Shown piece by piece: positions 34,515-45,602 of a stretch of 64,000 bases of DNA; the first letter of the stretch is position 1, and every line of letters starts with the position of its first letter. The DNA comes from Hydrangea macrophylla. Taxonomy: Eukaryota; Streptophyta; Magnoliopsida; Cornales; Hydrangeaceae. The notes under the pieces are model-generated. The model had not been told where the DNA came from, ran no database searches, and saw only the letters and a list, made by a program, of their open reading frames with translations. The DNA lies in NCBI GenBank assembly GCA_033977485.1, contig CM066998.1, positions 33,047,501 through 33,111,500 on the forward strand, read 5' to 3'. The position numbers and the translations under genes were made by a program.

Positions 34515-35078
34515 GATAGGTGAAGTGTCTACATTGGACAGTGGTGGGCTTACAGCAGCCGATTCTGGTACAGACTCGATAATCGGCAGTACAGACTCTG
34601 GGGGAATAGGGGATAGGGAGACACAGATAGATGACTCTACAGCCTGGTTGCTCAGACCCTCCTCAGTTGGCTTGATCTGATCATCTTGGCTCTTGGCCCT
34701 CTTTTCTTCCTTCTTCTCAGCGAATTCCTCCTACATTTTCTCGATGGCTTCAGTGTCAAGGTATTTCAACCAGTCTTCCTCCGGGGTTTTCTCAATTTCT
34801 TCGGGATAGAACGGATCTTGATATGGAGGCCTCTCGCACTCAGCGAAGATTTTAAGTCCGGGGTGCCTTTTCCCAGTGGTTTGATGGATCCAGGGTTCAG
34901 GGAACCCGAAGTAAGGGAAGTCATCCCCCTCTTTGATGAATTCTCCATTCAAGGTCTTGCGGTATGGTGGGAGACCCCTTACCCTTTTCTTCCATAGCCT
35001 TTGTAGCTCGATGTCTTCTTCTGTGGGCTTGTATCCTAATCCGAAAGTACCTTGCTGTCCTTTGATCTGAGGGAACTC

Positions 35079-35855
35079 TCAAATCCCTTGCTGGCGTCGG
35101 CCCAATCCCATTCCAGGGAAGTAGTTCATTTTGCGAACGATGTTGACAACCGCAGAGTGAATCTCAGGGAACCTGTCTTCATCATTGATCATGTGGACTT
35201 CTTCCATGAAGAATCCCCCAATTTCTCCTTCTTCTAACTCAGGTATTTGGATTTCAAAGACGGGAGCGTAGTTCGGGAAAGCTTCATTACCCCAACTATT
35301 ACCGAGGATGATTTTCACTTCCTTCTCATGGATGTACTTGATCATTTGATGCACAGTGGACGATACGGCTTTGTTAACATGCAACCAGGGCCTTCCGATC
35401 AGCAAGTTGAAAGAGGCATGTATGTCCATGACCTGAAAGACTTCGGTGCTCGCCAAAGATCCTACCCGGATTTGGAGAGAAACGGTTCCCATCACATTTC
35501 TCCTGGTGTTGTCATAGGCCCTCACAGATTGCACAGATCGTGTGATGTCAAGGACATTGACCCCCAAGGTGGTGGCAGTCCTTAGGGCACAGACATTTAA
35601 GGCCGAGCCCGTATCGACTAGACAAAATGGCACCTGTTGTCCCTTACATCCCACGGTGATATACAATGCCTTATTATTTGCGGATCCCTCTGGTGGCAGG
35701 TCCTCATCAGAAAATGAAATGATTGGATCAGGGGTAAGCGCGCCCAAGAAAGTTACCATGTCCTCCGGCGCGGCGTCGATGGGGACTTCAATTCCAGCCA
35801 AGGCATTCAACACGGCTTGCCTATGCTTATAGGATGTTACCATGATGTCCCACAT
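35079..35855 (-). pseudogene. pol: B protease with G-patch-like tail
   Basis: Retropepsin-type aspartic protease: active site LVDTGSALNV, then the flap region SVRAYDNTRRNVMG and the second conserved turn LLIGRPWL. It processes the polyprotein. The C-terminal KMNYFPGMGLGRRQQG looks like the glycine-rich G-patch end found in some plant Ty3/gypsy proteases. It is in the same frame as gag upstream (stop at 35883) and as the linker and RT downstream (stop at 35079, TGA). The stops fit CAG-to-TAG and CGA-to-TGA. Confidence 0.85.
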
Positions 35856-35882
35856 TGAGAGAAGTGCTTGGGTTTTCTTCAG

Positions 35883-37628
35883 CTATTTTATCAATTCATT
35901 ATCCTCTTCGATGATCTCATCCATCTTCCCCTTTCCCTTGTCTTTAACTGGACCCTTCTCAATGGCTTCAGTAGTAGGCTGCAGAGGCTGGTAGTGACGG
36001 CCTGACCTGGTCAGGTGATCAATTTTAGCAGGAGTAGGCCCTTCTATAGTCCCATCCTTTTTGAACCAATCACAATCCGTTCCCACATATGGTTTCTCTG
36101 GTTCGTCCCAGATAGAAGCATCACTTTCATCATTGGGATCATACCATTTGAGGTCTACCACCCCCAGATCGTGCTCTTCCAGAAAGAACAAGTCTTGCTC
36201 ATCGTCTAGCTGTTGCTGCCACTCGTCATTCTCACCTTCAATCAGATGAATTCCCACAGAATCCGGGATGTCAATGAAAGGCAAGGGTTGTCCTAGGGGG
36301 GTGATATAAGTAGCAGGGTTGAAGGGTACGGGGTTGGACTCAATGAGGTTGACATTTTGGTGGTTTGGTAGAGGATTTTGGGTGATATGGGGCTGCTTTG
36401 GTGGCGGCTCGATGATGTTCTGGTCAATAAGGTCTTGAATGTCATGGCGAAGGCGCACGCAATCATCAGTGTTGTGGCCCGGGGCTTGGTGGTAGCTACA
36501 CCGCTTGAACATATCGCAGTTTGGCGGGAGGGGGGTGTTTCGGGGTTGGAGTAGTTGGAGATGGCCTTTTTTGAGGAGGCGGTCTAAAGTTGAGGAGAGA
36601 GAGCTTTCTAACTTAGCGAAGTTGCGAGGGGGCTTTTTCTGGAAGGGGCGATTGGAGGGGTTTGCCTGGCTACAGGTTTGGTACGGCCTAAGAGGGTACG
36701 CCATGGGTTGGCTACTAAGGGCATTGACATCCGGGGGATTCCGGGAGTAGTTAGGCCTTCAGGACTGACTCGGGGGCTCTTCCTTTTTTATCTTTCCTTC
36801 TCTGATAGCGTCTTCAATCCGGGTTCTGACTTCAAGCAACTCCTCAAAGGTGGAGATGGACTGGTAGAATAATTTGTCTTGGTAGAGGGGCTGCAGATTC
36901 TGGATGAGCATCCTTACCTGTTCTTTTTCAATCGGCCGGTGGGTCATTTGGGTTACCTTGTTCCTCCATCTGCTCAGAAATGCAGCAAAGGATTCATTGT
37001 TGTTTTGTCGGGTTGTTTCCAAATCCCTAATGGTGACATCCAGCTCTTGATTGTAGGAGTAATGATCGACGAAGACTCGAACGATGTCTTCCCAGGCTCG
37101 GGTTTTGGAGGCTTCCAAGGTTAGGAACCATGATAGTGCAGACTTTGCAAGAGTTTGCGGGAACAACATCGCGATGTGTTCGTGGGTACAACCCATGGAC
37201 TGGAACATACTCGTACATAGCTTTACATGACTTTTTGGATTCCCAGTTCCGTCAAAACGGTCGATGGCAGGCATCTTGAAATTCTCTGGCAGTTTTAGCT
37301 TGACAGGCTCGAAGAGGCCTTCCAGGTCTAGCATGTAATCATCGACCCCTTTGCTTTTTCTCAGTACACTTTCTAGCTTGTCGACCTTGTCCGTTTTCTC
37401 TTGGAGCTTTTTCTCGTACGCGAACGGTGGGACCCCTTGGAACCAGTCTTCTTCCCCATTATTCTTAGGGGGTGGTTAAAACCCCGGTGGTGAAAACCCG
37501 GGCGGAAGTTGCGGCCGCCGCTGCTTCAGTTCTTCCATGAACTTCAGAACTTGGGCTAAGCTGTCAGACTGCTGGCTTATGGTCGCTCCCAATTCAGTAA
37601 CCTTGTTTTCGAACTCTTCCCTATTCAT
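35883..37628 (-). pseudogene. gag: B gag (one frame with in-frame stops)
   Basis: Starts at an ATG at 37628 (MNREEFENKVTELG, a coiled-coil-like N-terminus). A capsid-like core follows: FKMPAIDRFDGTGNPKSH, SALSWFLTLEASKTRAWED, LETTRQNNNESFAAFLSRW. Next come a basic linker and a zinc-knuckle variant CSYHQAPGHNTDDC (C-x2-H-x4-H-x4-C), then an acidic C-terminus. Gag forms the virus-like particle and binds the RNA. Stops at 37476 (TAA), 36759 (TGA) and 35883 (TAG) all lie in one frame that continues into protease and RT, and each can come from a single C-to-T change. Confidence 0.85.
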
Positions 37629-38955
37629 GCTGAAGTAAGCTGTCAGACTGATTCTGATCAATCGATTATCCGAACTCCTGACCCATGAAGAGGAGCCTGA
37701 CTGCTGACCTTGGGAATCTATACTGACCTGACAGATTTGGAGAGGACTAGATTAGATCTTGACAGTGGTAACTTTAGACAGACAAAGACAGTGATGTGGA
37801 CCGACTCGAAACAGTGCGTGCAGATTGTTGGGGAATGGTGCATGCAAAATGGGACAAGCATGCGGATGTAAGCCCTAATCTATATGATGCTTCTATTTCT
37901 AACAGATAGCAGTTAAACAAATAAGATCCCAACCATACAGAGTGTAGTAACCTTACTTTTCAGTATGACCACCAAGGGATAACAGGGATTTCCGGGATAC
38001 TTTGGGTAATTTTGGACAGAGTTTCTGGGAGAAACTGGTCTATATGGTTATATCTGGGGTATCTGCACAGAGTATCTGGGAAAAATTGGTCAATATGGTT
38101 ATATCTGGGGTATCTGGGCAGAGTTTCTGGGAAAAACTAGTTAATATGGTTATATCTGGGGTATCTGGACAGAGTTTCTGGGAAAAACTGGTCAATATGG
38201 TTATATCTGGGGTATCTGGACAGAGTTTCTGGGAAAAACTGGTCAATATGGTTATATCTGGGATATCTGGACAGAGCTTCTGGAAGAAACTGGTTGATAT
38301 GGTTATATCTGGGATATCTGGACAGAGTTTCTGGGAGAAACTGGTTAATATGTGGTGATAGTGATCATACTGTCTAGCAGGTTTTCATACTCCTATGTCT
38401 TAGGACCGATAAACAAGGTTTGCGGTGTATATCTTTGTGAGCATGGAGCTGACATCCTTGTCATGGTGCCTAGGCAGGTCAACTCAATGTAATCACATGT
38501 GAGTGATTGCCTTGGGAATCATAAGAAAGAGGTTCTGTTCTATGCCACATAAGCGTCTACACCACTCAGGTAATCCCACCAGGGCAGACAACAGTTATAT
38601 CATATTGTCCTATCTGAAAAGATACATGAACAGTCCTATGAAAGGTTCTACAGGAATCTATATGCAAAGGCTGGGTTTAGTCAAAGAGGGTCCGTTGACG
38701 AGAGTTCCAATATACCGTCAGGGAGACAGTACGGAGGTTTTTACTCTTTTTGATATACCTTGGAAGGTACAGTATCAACAGTGACTTGTGCCCTGGCACA
38801 GCAAGACCTGAACAATGTCAGCGCCGCGTTATAGACACAGTAGGAGGGGGAAAATGCAAGAGTGCAATGCGGTGAACCAAACACAGTAAAAAGATGATTT
38901 TAAGGATACTTCTTATGAGTCAAACCTCTGTATTATTTAGTTTTAAAATAAAAAA
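37629..38955 (-). other. Leader of B, no gene
   Basis: Untranslated region between primer site and gag. Apart from the 51-bp array at 37990-38352 I see only unique sequence. It is not obviously similar to the A/C leader. Short plus-strand ORFs (for example 38503-38784) have no support. Confidence 0.6.
37990..38352. repeat. 51-bp tandem array in B's leader (about 7 copies)
   Basis: Unit with GGTCAATATGGTTATATCTG and GACAGAGTTTCTGGGAAAAA, 51 bp long. The period is a multiple of three, so both strands are open (SGVSGQSFWEKLVN repeated), but it lies in an untranslated leader and is not a gene. Confidence 0.9.
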
Positions 38956-38973
38956 TCCCCAGCAGAGTCGCCA
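38956..38973 (-). other. Primer binding site of B (tRNA-Arg, usual 18 nt)
   Basis: On the minus strand TGGCGACTCTGCTGGGGA starts three bases from the LTR. It is the same tRNA-Arg end as in A and C, but the match stops after 18-19 nt (then TTTTTT), just where the methylated A58 of tRNA normally stops copying. Confidence 0.85.
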
Positions 38974-38976
38974 GAT

Positions 38977-41900
38977 TGTGGATACCGGGATTCCACCGCT
39001 TTGTTTTGTTTTGAAACTTGTTTGAAATTTGAATCAAGGAAAGAGAAAAGGTCTGTTGAAAACAGATACAGAGTCGCCACTTGGTCTTTAAGGAACCAAG
39101 AAACCTAATTTGACTCACTCAAATGGATAAAGGGCACCGGTCCTTCATAACCAAAGAACTTGGCTCGGGGTTTTGGTACGAGAGAGGAAGGAGCCTTTGT
39201 CGCGACTAAAACACCCTAAACTCGCCCTGTCTTTTGACGGGCCTCAATTAGCATCCAAATAATCATCTTATACTATGTATGGTTCGGCAGTTAATACTAT
39301 GATAATATATTACATTACATAAGAAAACTTGAAATTGAAAGATCTAAAGATAAGATATCATTCATAAGATCTAAGCCAAGTATCACACAATACAAAGTGA
39401 AAGATCACACAAATAAACCTAGGATAAATCGTCTTATCACATATCAAATAATCAAGACTTCCTAATCTAAAGGGGGACATGAATTGTTCTTGAAACAAAA
39501 TAATCAAAGAAATCAAAATATGCTTAGCAAGCTAGTATGATGCATGTTAATCTTTGAGGAAAAGAAGACCTCTCGATCCCCGGGACGGATGAGGAAGGAA
39601 GATTAGATCGGGGGGAAACACGAACGTATGATCAAGTTCATTCCTTATGATCTTCTTAGATTAGGAGCCATGAAAGCCCCAAATCTTGCATGGATGCAAT
39701 GTATGATCTTAAAATGTGCAAAGGTTGTAGTGTGTTTGTGTACATGAATTCCTAGAATGACATTGAAGTCTAGAATATGTATGAATGTATGAAGGAATCA
39801 TCATGGGATATATACAAATGTAGTATTAACTACTTCCTAAGACATGAGCTAATTTGGAAGGTATGTAAGCATCAAATCAAAGAATAAAAGTTAGAAAGTG
39901 CTTGCTGTGAATAGTGGACAGAATAGTAACATGATCTTGTAAAAATGCAAAAGAGGGGTTACGAATGCTTTCAATGCATGATTGTTTATGGAGATGTTCA
40001 TTATTGTGTTCAGAACACTACCCAAAAAGCCAATCTTTAATAACTATCACAGAATGAGAGAAATCATATGAACAACAGAGGTCACTCAGAAACAGAGTTC
40101 GTACTGTCGACTGAAATGTTGAAACATCTTAGAAAATGAAAACCAATGATATAGAAGCCCATTGTATACATAAAGTTCCCTACAACATTGAAGTTTAAGG
40201 GAAAAATAAGTTGGGACCACCCCTTTTGGAAAATATTTCTGAAAAAGAAGTTAGACGTTAGTCAAGCTGCTGTGACAGCAGGGGCAGAATGTTTGGAAGG
40301 AATGTTTGGTCTAAGTCAAACAAAAACTCATGGGTGCTCTCCAATGAGTTAGGAAGACTTTCCAAGTTGCCTTGCATCTATATGTTGAGTATTGAGTTCT
40401 AGAGAAATCTTTGAACTCAGCTCACTCTCTGTTTTGACTCATTGTTTTGAAGATTTTGGGGAAAATAAGGTTTTCTTTCTTGAAATCAAAATGAGAGGGA
40501 TTGAGGGGAGTTTTGAAGTAGAGGTTTTGAAAGTGTATTTTCAATACTCAATAAAGATTACAACCACTTAAAATGCCAACATTCAACTCATCATCCAGAA
40601 CCTCTAAGATTGTTGGAGAGACTTATTTTTATTTAAGCATAACTTCAATACACTTCAAGGAGACCTTGGAGGTATTGAAGTTATGATCATCATCTATCAA
40701 ACATGTTTTTGAGGTCAAGAGCTACTATCCATAAGGATTCACTCACCCCAAACTTCATGTCATCATTTAGATGATGATGAACTAGTAAGTAAAATAAAGA
40801 AAATCAAAAAGAAATGAGGTGAGAAGAGATAAACAATGAATAAACAAGCAAGTAGATGATGATCAATAGATGATATTCATGAAGTATTGAACTTGTAGAT
40901 TGGTGTTTCACTCATATTTAATGACATTGGACATGGAAGAAGCTTCCACTCTCTTAAATGCTCACTAAAATGATGGTTGGGTGTATTGAATGTTGAAGTA
41001 AATGGGAGTAATGTAGTAAAAACAAAGTTTAGAACTCACTTTTGTTTTGAAAATCAAAGAAGAAAGCTTCTTTTCTCTCTACTCTAATCTTTTCTCTACA
41101 ACTTTCTCTCCCAAACTTTCTCTAAACTTACATTTGACTCCCCCAAAATGAAGAGCAATAGGGGGTTTATATAGGCCAACTTGGGGTGGTTTTGGGGTTT
41201 CAGAAGTATTCCCATTGGCTCCAAACATCTGAAATCATAAAACTATGTCGTTTTGGTTTTTAATTAATCAAAATGGGACCACAAAACAAATTACAAACAT
41301 ACACTGTTCTAGAGGGGATTGTCGTGGCGGCATTGGGCCAGTGCCGCGGCGGCACTGCTCCTCCCTTGTCCAGATAATGCTGTTTAGGCCCCCTGAGGAT
41401 CTGGTATTCGCGAAAAGGCCCTATTTCGTCCGAAATTCACAAAAAATGCGTATAAACTCCAAACTGAGGTTGTGATATATCGTTGGCAAGGTAATGGAGT
41501 CTACTTTACATAAAAAATAGTTTGGGGATAGGTCAGTTTGAAAAGTTTCGCGGTATTCGCGATAAAAGCCGATTTGATCGCCTTTTTCGCCTTTAGAAAT
41601 TCAAAATAAATTCGTTTTAAATCCAGGAATTATGTGCGATATACCGTTGGAAAGCTATTGACCTCTAGTATCCATGAAAAATATTTGAAAATTGTTTTGG
41701 TGCCCCGATTCCAAAATCAAATCTTGGTCAAACTGGTCAAACCTGGGATTCCCGGGAAGTTCTGGGAACCTCCGGGAGCTCCCACGAGCCGACGTTTTCG
41801 CTCGATTCTCTTTTAAAACTCATTTTAATACTTTTCTAATGATTCTGGTAAATTCAGACAATTTCGGTCAAACTTGGTCAAGCTTGGTCAAACTCTGGTC

Positions 41901-42223
41901 AAACCTGGTCAAACCTTGGTCAAACCAATCAACGGGGACTTTTTGGGAACTTCCGGGACTTCCGGGGGTCTCTGGGAGCTGACAATTTCTTTCGATTTTA
42001 CTTAAAAACTCATTGTATCATTTTTTCTTACGATATAGCATGTTTTCAGAACTTCGGGACTAAATTTGGGAGTCTTCGGGCTTTCAGGGGCATTTTGGTC
42101 AATCTGAGCATTCTGAGAGATAGAGCTGACTTCCAGGAGTCCTTTTGGGTCTTTTACGATCATTGTGAACCACCAAGCTATGGGTTTCCTAACTCTGATA
42201 GCCGACAAAATGGGGTGTCTACA
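38977..42223 (-). repeat. 5' LTR of element B (3247 bp)
   Basis: Plus-strand ends TGTGGATACC and GGTGTCTACA; pairs with 19923-23212. TATA box on the minus strand at 41174-41166, one palindrome unit at 41326-41358 and a TTGACC cluster at about 41725-41930. The target duplication CTCGC follows at 42224-42228. No genes. Confidence 0.9.
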
Positions 42224-42780
42224 CTCGCCTTGGCGGTAATCCTGAGAGATCCTTAAATACGTCCTCAAATTCTTGCACTATCAATATTTCTGCGATCGTA
42301 ATCTCTGAGCTTGTGCCCTCGACGGCAGCCAAGCGACTAGTGAAAAAATTGGCACTCACTAGGTTACACTAAAATAAAAAGGGTTGACTTCTAGGTATCG
42401 TGAAGGTAATCGACTTCCTGGTATAATCCAAAATAAAATGGTACTTGGTAAACCAGTCAATTCCTAAGATGACGTCAAAGTCCTTCATCGACAAAATCAC
42501 CAAATCTACGAATAGGTATCTATCTTATATGTTGATGGGACAGTTTCTGCATACTCTATTGAACTTAACAGACATACCCTTCAGAGACACGGCATTCAAT
42601 GCTATAATAAGGTTTTGAGGTACTAAACCCAAATCTTGTATGACTCCACTAGCAATAAACGAATTCGATGCTCCAGTATCAAATAACATTTTAACCCTAC
42701 TGCTAAAAAGAGTAAGCGTACTTTCCAAATTCTTATTGCTTTGATGTCAAAGCCTGCTGCTTTCGGAATAACGACATTTA
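42224..42780 (-). pseudogene. pol: M protease and start of RT (cut by B)
   Basis: Minus-strand aspartic protease with active site MLFDTGASNSFIASG (about 42690), then VILGIDWFTKYHFILDY after a stop, then a link reaching VFKDLSGLPPRR at the B insertion point. The RT continues at 19922. Stops at 42525 and 42360 and the B insertion inactivate it. Confidence 0.85.
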
Positions 42781-43884
42781 GATGAATCTTGGCAACTTGT
42801 CCTTAAGTGTTGAGTCCATTGTATCCTCGGTGTGGTGCCTTCCAGTCTCGGCTCTAATGGCCTTTATCTCCACAATTAAATCATATGACTCCACCATGAT
42901 TGTGGTTCTTGGAGGCTCTGCAATCTTTGGCATGGTGGCTGAGTATGCCACAGTTGAAGTAACTCCCTGGGCCTTTTTTTTGTGTAGTATAACCTCCATG
43001 ATATCTAACAGGGACTAGAGCTTGTGGTGCTGCTGTTCTAGCTTGTTGTGGTTGTCTCTGTGCCTGTTGCGGCTTCCTTTCTCCATTGTAAGTGCATTGT
43101 TATCCTGATAATGCACGGGCAGCCTCGATCTTTGGACATTTTATGATGGGAACCTACTGGTAAACCTCTTCTGGTTCTGTTTCTGTATGTTCTCCATCTG
43201 TGTAGCCAACCCTACCAAAGATTCAAAGGATTGAATCATGTATACTGCAGTCATCTCTTGGAGTGACAGAGATAACCCTTGGTGATATTGTTCGTTCTAC
43301 TTAACAAGTGTGTCCACCATGTGATATGTAAATCGGGATAGGCGCTTGAATTGTATTGTATACTCCTGAACAGACTTGTTCCCTTGAACCAACTCCATGA
43401 ATTCCTTCTTTCTCAGATTTCGTTCCACTAACGGGAAATACTTGGTTAGGAACCATTCCTTAAACACGGTCCATGCCATTTCTCTAATGGCTCTTTCTCC
43501 CAAAGTAGCCTCTTCCGCTTCCCACAAGTCTGTGGCAGCATATGTTAATTGAAATACAGCCAAACGGCACTTTTCCGCTTCACTGCAATCCATGGCTTTG
43601 AAGATGAGATTCATCTCATGTAGCCATTGCTCAGCTCTCTATGGCTGCATTATCCCATCAAACTTTTCTGGTTTTAATGCGCGGAAACGTTGAAGTAGCT
43701 TATCCCTTGTATGCCTTGGGGGTGGTGCTAGGCAGTTATTATTGTTGTTATTCCCTACATTGTTCGAAGCTCTCTCAATCCTTCTGACCAAAGCTGTGAG
43801 CACTCCTGTAGGGTCTATATCATTAGGTATCTCTGGTTCTTCTTCGTTATGACCATTGAGATTCCCCCTACGTCCTCCTACCAT
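42781..43884 (-). pseudogene. gag: M gag (broken)
   Basis: Starts near 43884 (MVGGRRGNLNGHNEEEPEIP). A stop at 43639 separates it from the capsid domain (MNLIFKAMDCSEAEKCRLAV, then WTVFKEWFLTKYFP and NKSVQEYTIQFKRLS), which is the classic retrotransposon gag domain. Further on, frameshifted reading shows two zinc-knuckle remnants: FNCGILSHHAKDC (first Cys now Tyr) and FNCGDKGH followed by a stop (first Cys codon now TGA). It once formed the particle and bound RNA. Confidence 0.8.
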
Positions 43885-44263
43885 CTGAAATCAATGCACA
43901 AGTTTTATTACTTATATGTTTTGACTCCATACTAAGTCTTTATAGGTGGTCTTGATGTGTAGCAAAGTTAAAAGTATAATAATCATGCATATAATACTGA
44001 TATTAATGAAATAAAGCGATATACACACTTTACATAAATAACTAAAACCATAATATTAAACCAAAAAGATTTACATCCAAGTGCTACGTCTAAGGCCAGT
44101 ACATACTATACATGCAAGGGTTTAAACATTTACTAGGTGTGCTTACAAAATACATATACAATGTAACTTACATTAGAAAGATCAATAATGCAAGTTACGC
44201 CAAAAAAAACTAAGATGTACATCGTTTATATAGAAGTAATAGTAGCTCCCAATAGATCCTATC
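43885..44263. other. AT-rich spacer between the acidic ORF and gag of M
   Basis: About 380 bp of AT-rich sequence without a reading frame, repeat or known signal that I can see. Confidence 0.5.
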
Positions 44264-45275
44264 AACGTGTCGGGGCATAAAAGTCTACCTCATCATCGGT
44301 AATAGTAGGTGGTATCTTATCTCCTAGAATGGTAACTACGTCTACTAATATAAAGTCCAGCCCTGGGTCAAAGTCATCTGGTCACCCATCTAGTAACATG
44401 CACTCCGGTGATACCTCATCTCCACCAACTCCATCCAAGTCGATGTCGTCCTCATCGTCTAGCTCTATGACCTCAGGTGGCTCATCGTCCAACTCGATAG
44501 CTAACTCGTCAGGCTCATCAACATCATCTGGATCCATGTTGTCATGTAGGTCAGGCTACGCATCAAGATAATCCAAGATCTACTCCATAACTGGATCATA
44601 TGCTGGGTCCTCTAAGAACTCCTCTTGTGGGTCGTCCTCGATATCGGCTGGATCTGCTCCATGGTCCTGCTTGGGTATCAGTACCATCACGTCCCCATCG
44701 ACTAGAAGTACTAGATGATCGTGTACATTATCCTCTGTTCCCTGAACATCATCTATTAAGTTAGCCTCCTCGATTAACTCATCATCGCTACTCGCCGGAT
44801 TGTCATCAATCATCAGGTCATCGTCGTCATCTGTGTCATCACCATCAGATGGGTCGTCAGCTGAGTGGTCACTACCTGTAGAATCCTCTCCACTCGCTAT
44901 GTTGTCGTCGCTATCCATGTCCACGGGATCTAAATCCGCATCTAGTTCTGGTATGGGCTCGGGAGAGAATGGCAGTGCCAGTTCTGCCATGATAATCAGG
45001 AAAAGTATGTCATCGTATAATGCCTCGTCCTGAGCCATGCTGATAAGGTCCTGGTGAATAAGTATGGTAGTCTCTGAAGCATATATCAACTTGAGCTGAA
45101 CCCGGTCCAGATACTGCAATGCATCAGTAAGCACAACTCTCCGCATGTCCTTATCCAATATTGGCCTCGCCCTCTGGCAGATCTGCTGTGGATGTATTAC
45201 AGGGTCGGCAGGCTGGATACAGCCATTAAGAATATAGTGCCCTCCAAAATCATCGTGAACAAAGATTGACTCCAT
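44264..45275 (-). pseudogene. Acidic leader ORF of element M
   Basis: Minus-strand frame from ATG 45275 (MESIFVHDDFGGHYILNGC) with a 231-codon open part to 44580, continuing in frame past two stops to DDEVDFYAPTR at 44264. The first 110 residues are mixed; the rest is strongly Asp/Glu-rich. No named domain is recognised. It lies between primer site and gag on the gag strand. Element X has a diverged copy in the same place (714 to 1), so it is a feature of this family and not chance. The Ser-rich plus-strand ORFs here are its shadows. Alternative: an N-terminal extension of Gag. Confidence 0.5.
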
Positions 45276-45378
45276 ACTCTTGCAAGAGGAGCTAACTTAG
45301 TGTCAATACTAATACAAGGTAAATTATATGCTCATTACTTAAATTGTAGGACAATCACATAGCGCGTCTAAACCTAAA

Positions 45379-45390
45379 GCACTAATACCA
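45379..45390 (-). other. Primer binding site of element M (degenerate initiator-Met type)
   Basis: On the minus strand TGGTATTAGTGC, 8 nt after the LTR end, close to the usual TGGTATCAGAGC. It agrees with the copy in X. Confidence 0.6.
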
Positions 45391-45398
45391 AAAATCCC

Positions 45399-45602
45399 AG
45401 TCACGCCCCGAAGTACCAAAAATAGGAAAAAATAAATTTCCTTAATGGGTTCGTAGACACGTGGCTGGTTGTGAATGTCACCTGATTGTTCAAACATGCT
45501 TAAAATAATGATATAATACAAAAAAGTGACTAAGTTTAGCAGAAGCAAGAATTGAAAACATTCAAGTCTTACATTATTAATAAATTAGAGACCCAAGGTT
45601 AT
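45399..45602 (-). repeat. 5' LTR fragment of element M
   Basis: 204 bp matching 1263-1466 (CACGCCCCGAAGTACCAAAA and following). It ends at GTTAT, where element C begins. The other end of the candidate duplication GTTAT lies outside the window. Confidence 0.85.

Larger units (their letters stand above)
19923..42223 (-). mobile_element. Element B: 22.3-kb Tat-like Ty3/gypsy retrotransposon with an antisense gene cassette
   Basis: LTRs 38977-42223 (5') and 19923-23212 (3') lie on the minus strand, with target duplication CTCGC at 19918-19922 and 42224-42228. Internal order on its own strand: primer site, leader with a 51-bp array, gag, protease, RT, RNase H, archaeal-type RNase H, integrase, stem-loops, then two genes in antisense (plus strand), a 153-bp array, a stem-loop and the polypurine tract. 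A second RNase H and no chromodomain point to the Tat lineage. LTRs differ more than A's, so B is older. A solo LTR (31944-33314) interrupts RNase H. Confidence 0.92.
1263..45602 (-). mobile_element. Element M: decayed Tekay/Del-like chromovirus, split by elements A, B and C
   Basis: Minus-strand Ty3/gypsy element in three pieces. From 5' to 3' on its own strand these are LTR fragment (45602-45399), primer site, acidic ORF, gag and protease (45398-42224), interruption by B, RT N-terminal half (19922-19449), interruption by A, then RT palm, RNase H, integrase, chromodomain and 3' LTR (6503-1263). Removing B and one target duplication restores ...LPPRREIDFCIEL, and removing A restores ...CLDQFIIVFIDD, so the pieces were once one pol. 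The 5' LTR is cut by element C after 204 bp, so the outer end and M's own target duplication are not visible. Stops and frameshifts occur throughout. Confidence 0.9.

Noticed and set aside
37990..38358. Repetitive protein SGVSGQSFWEKLVN
   Set aside because: The 51-bp tandem repeat in B's leader gives an open frame by arithmetic only.
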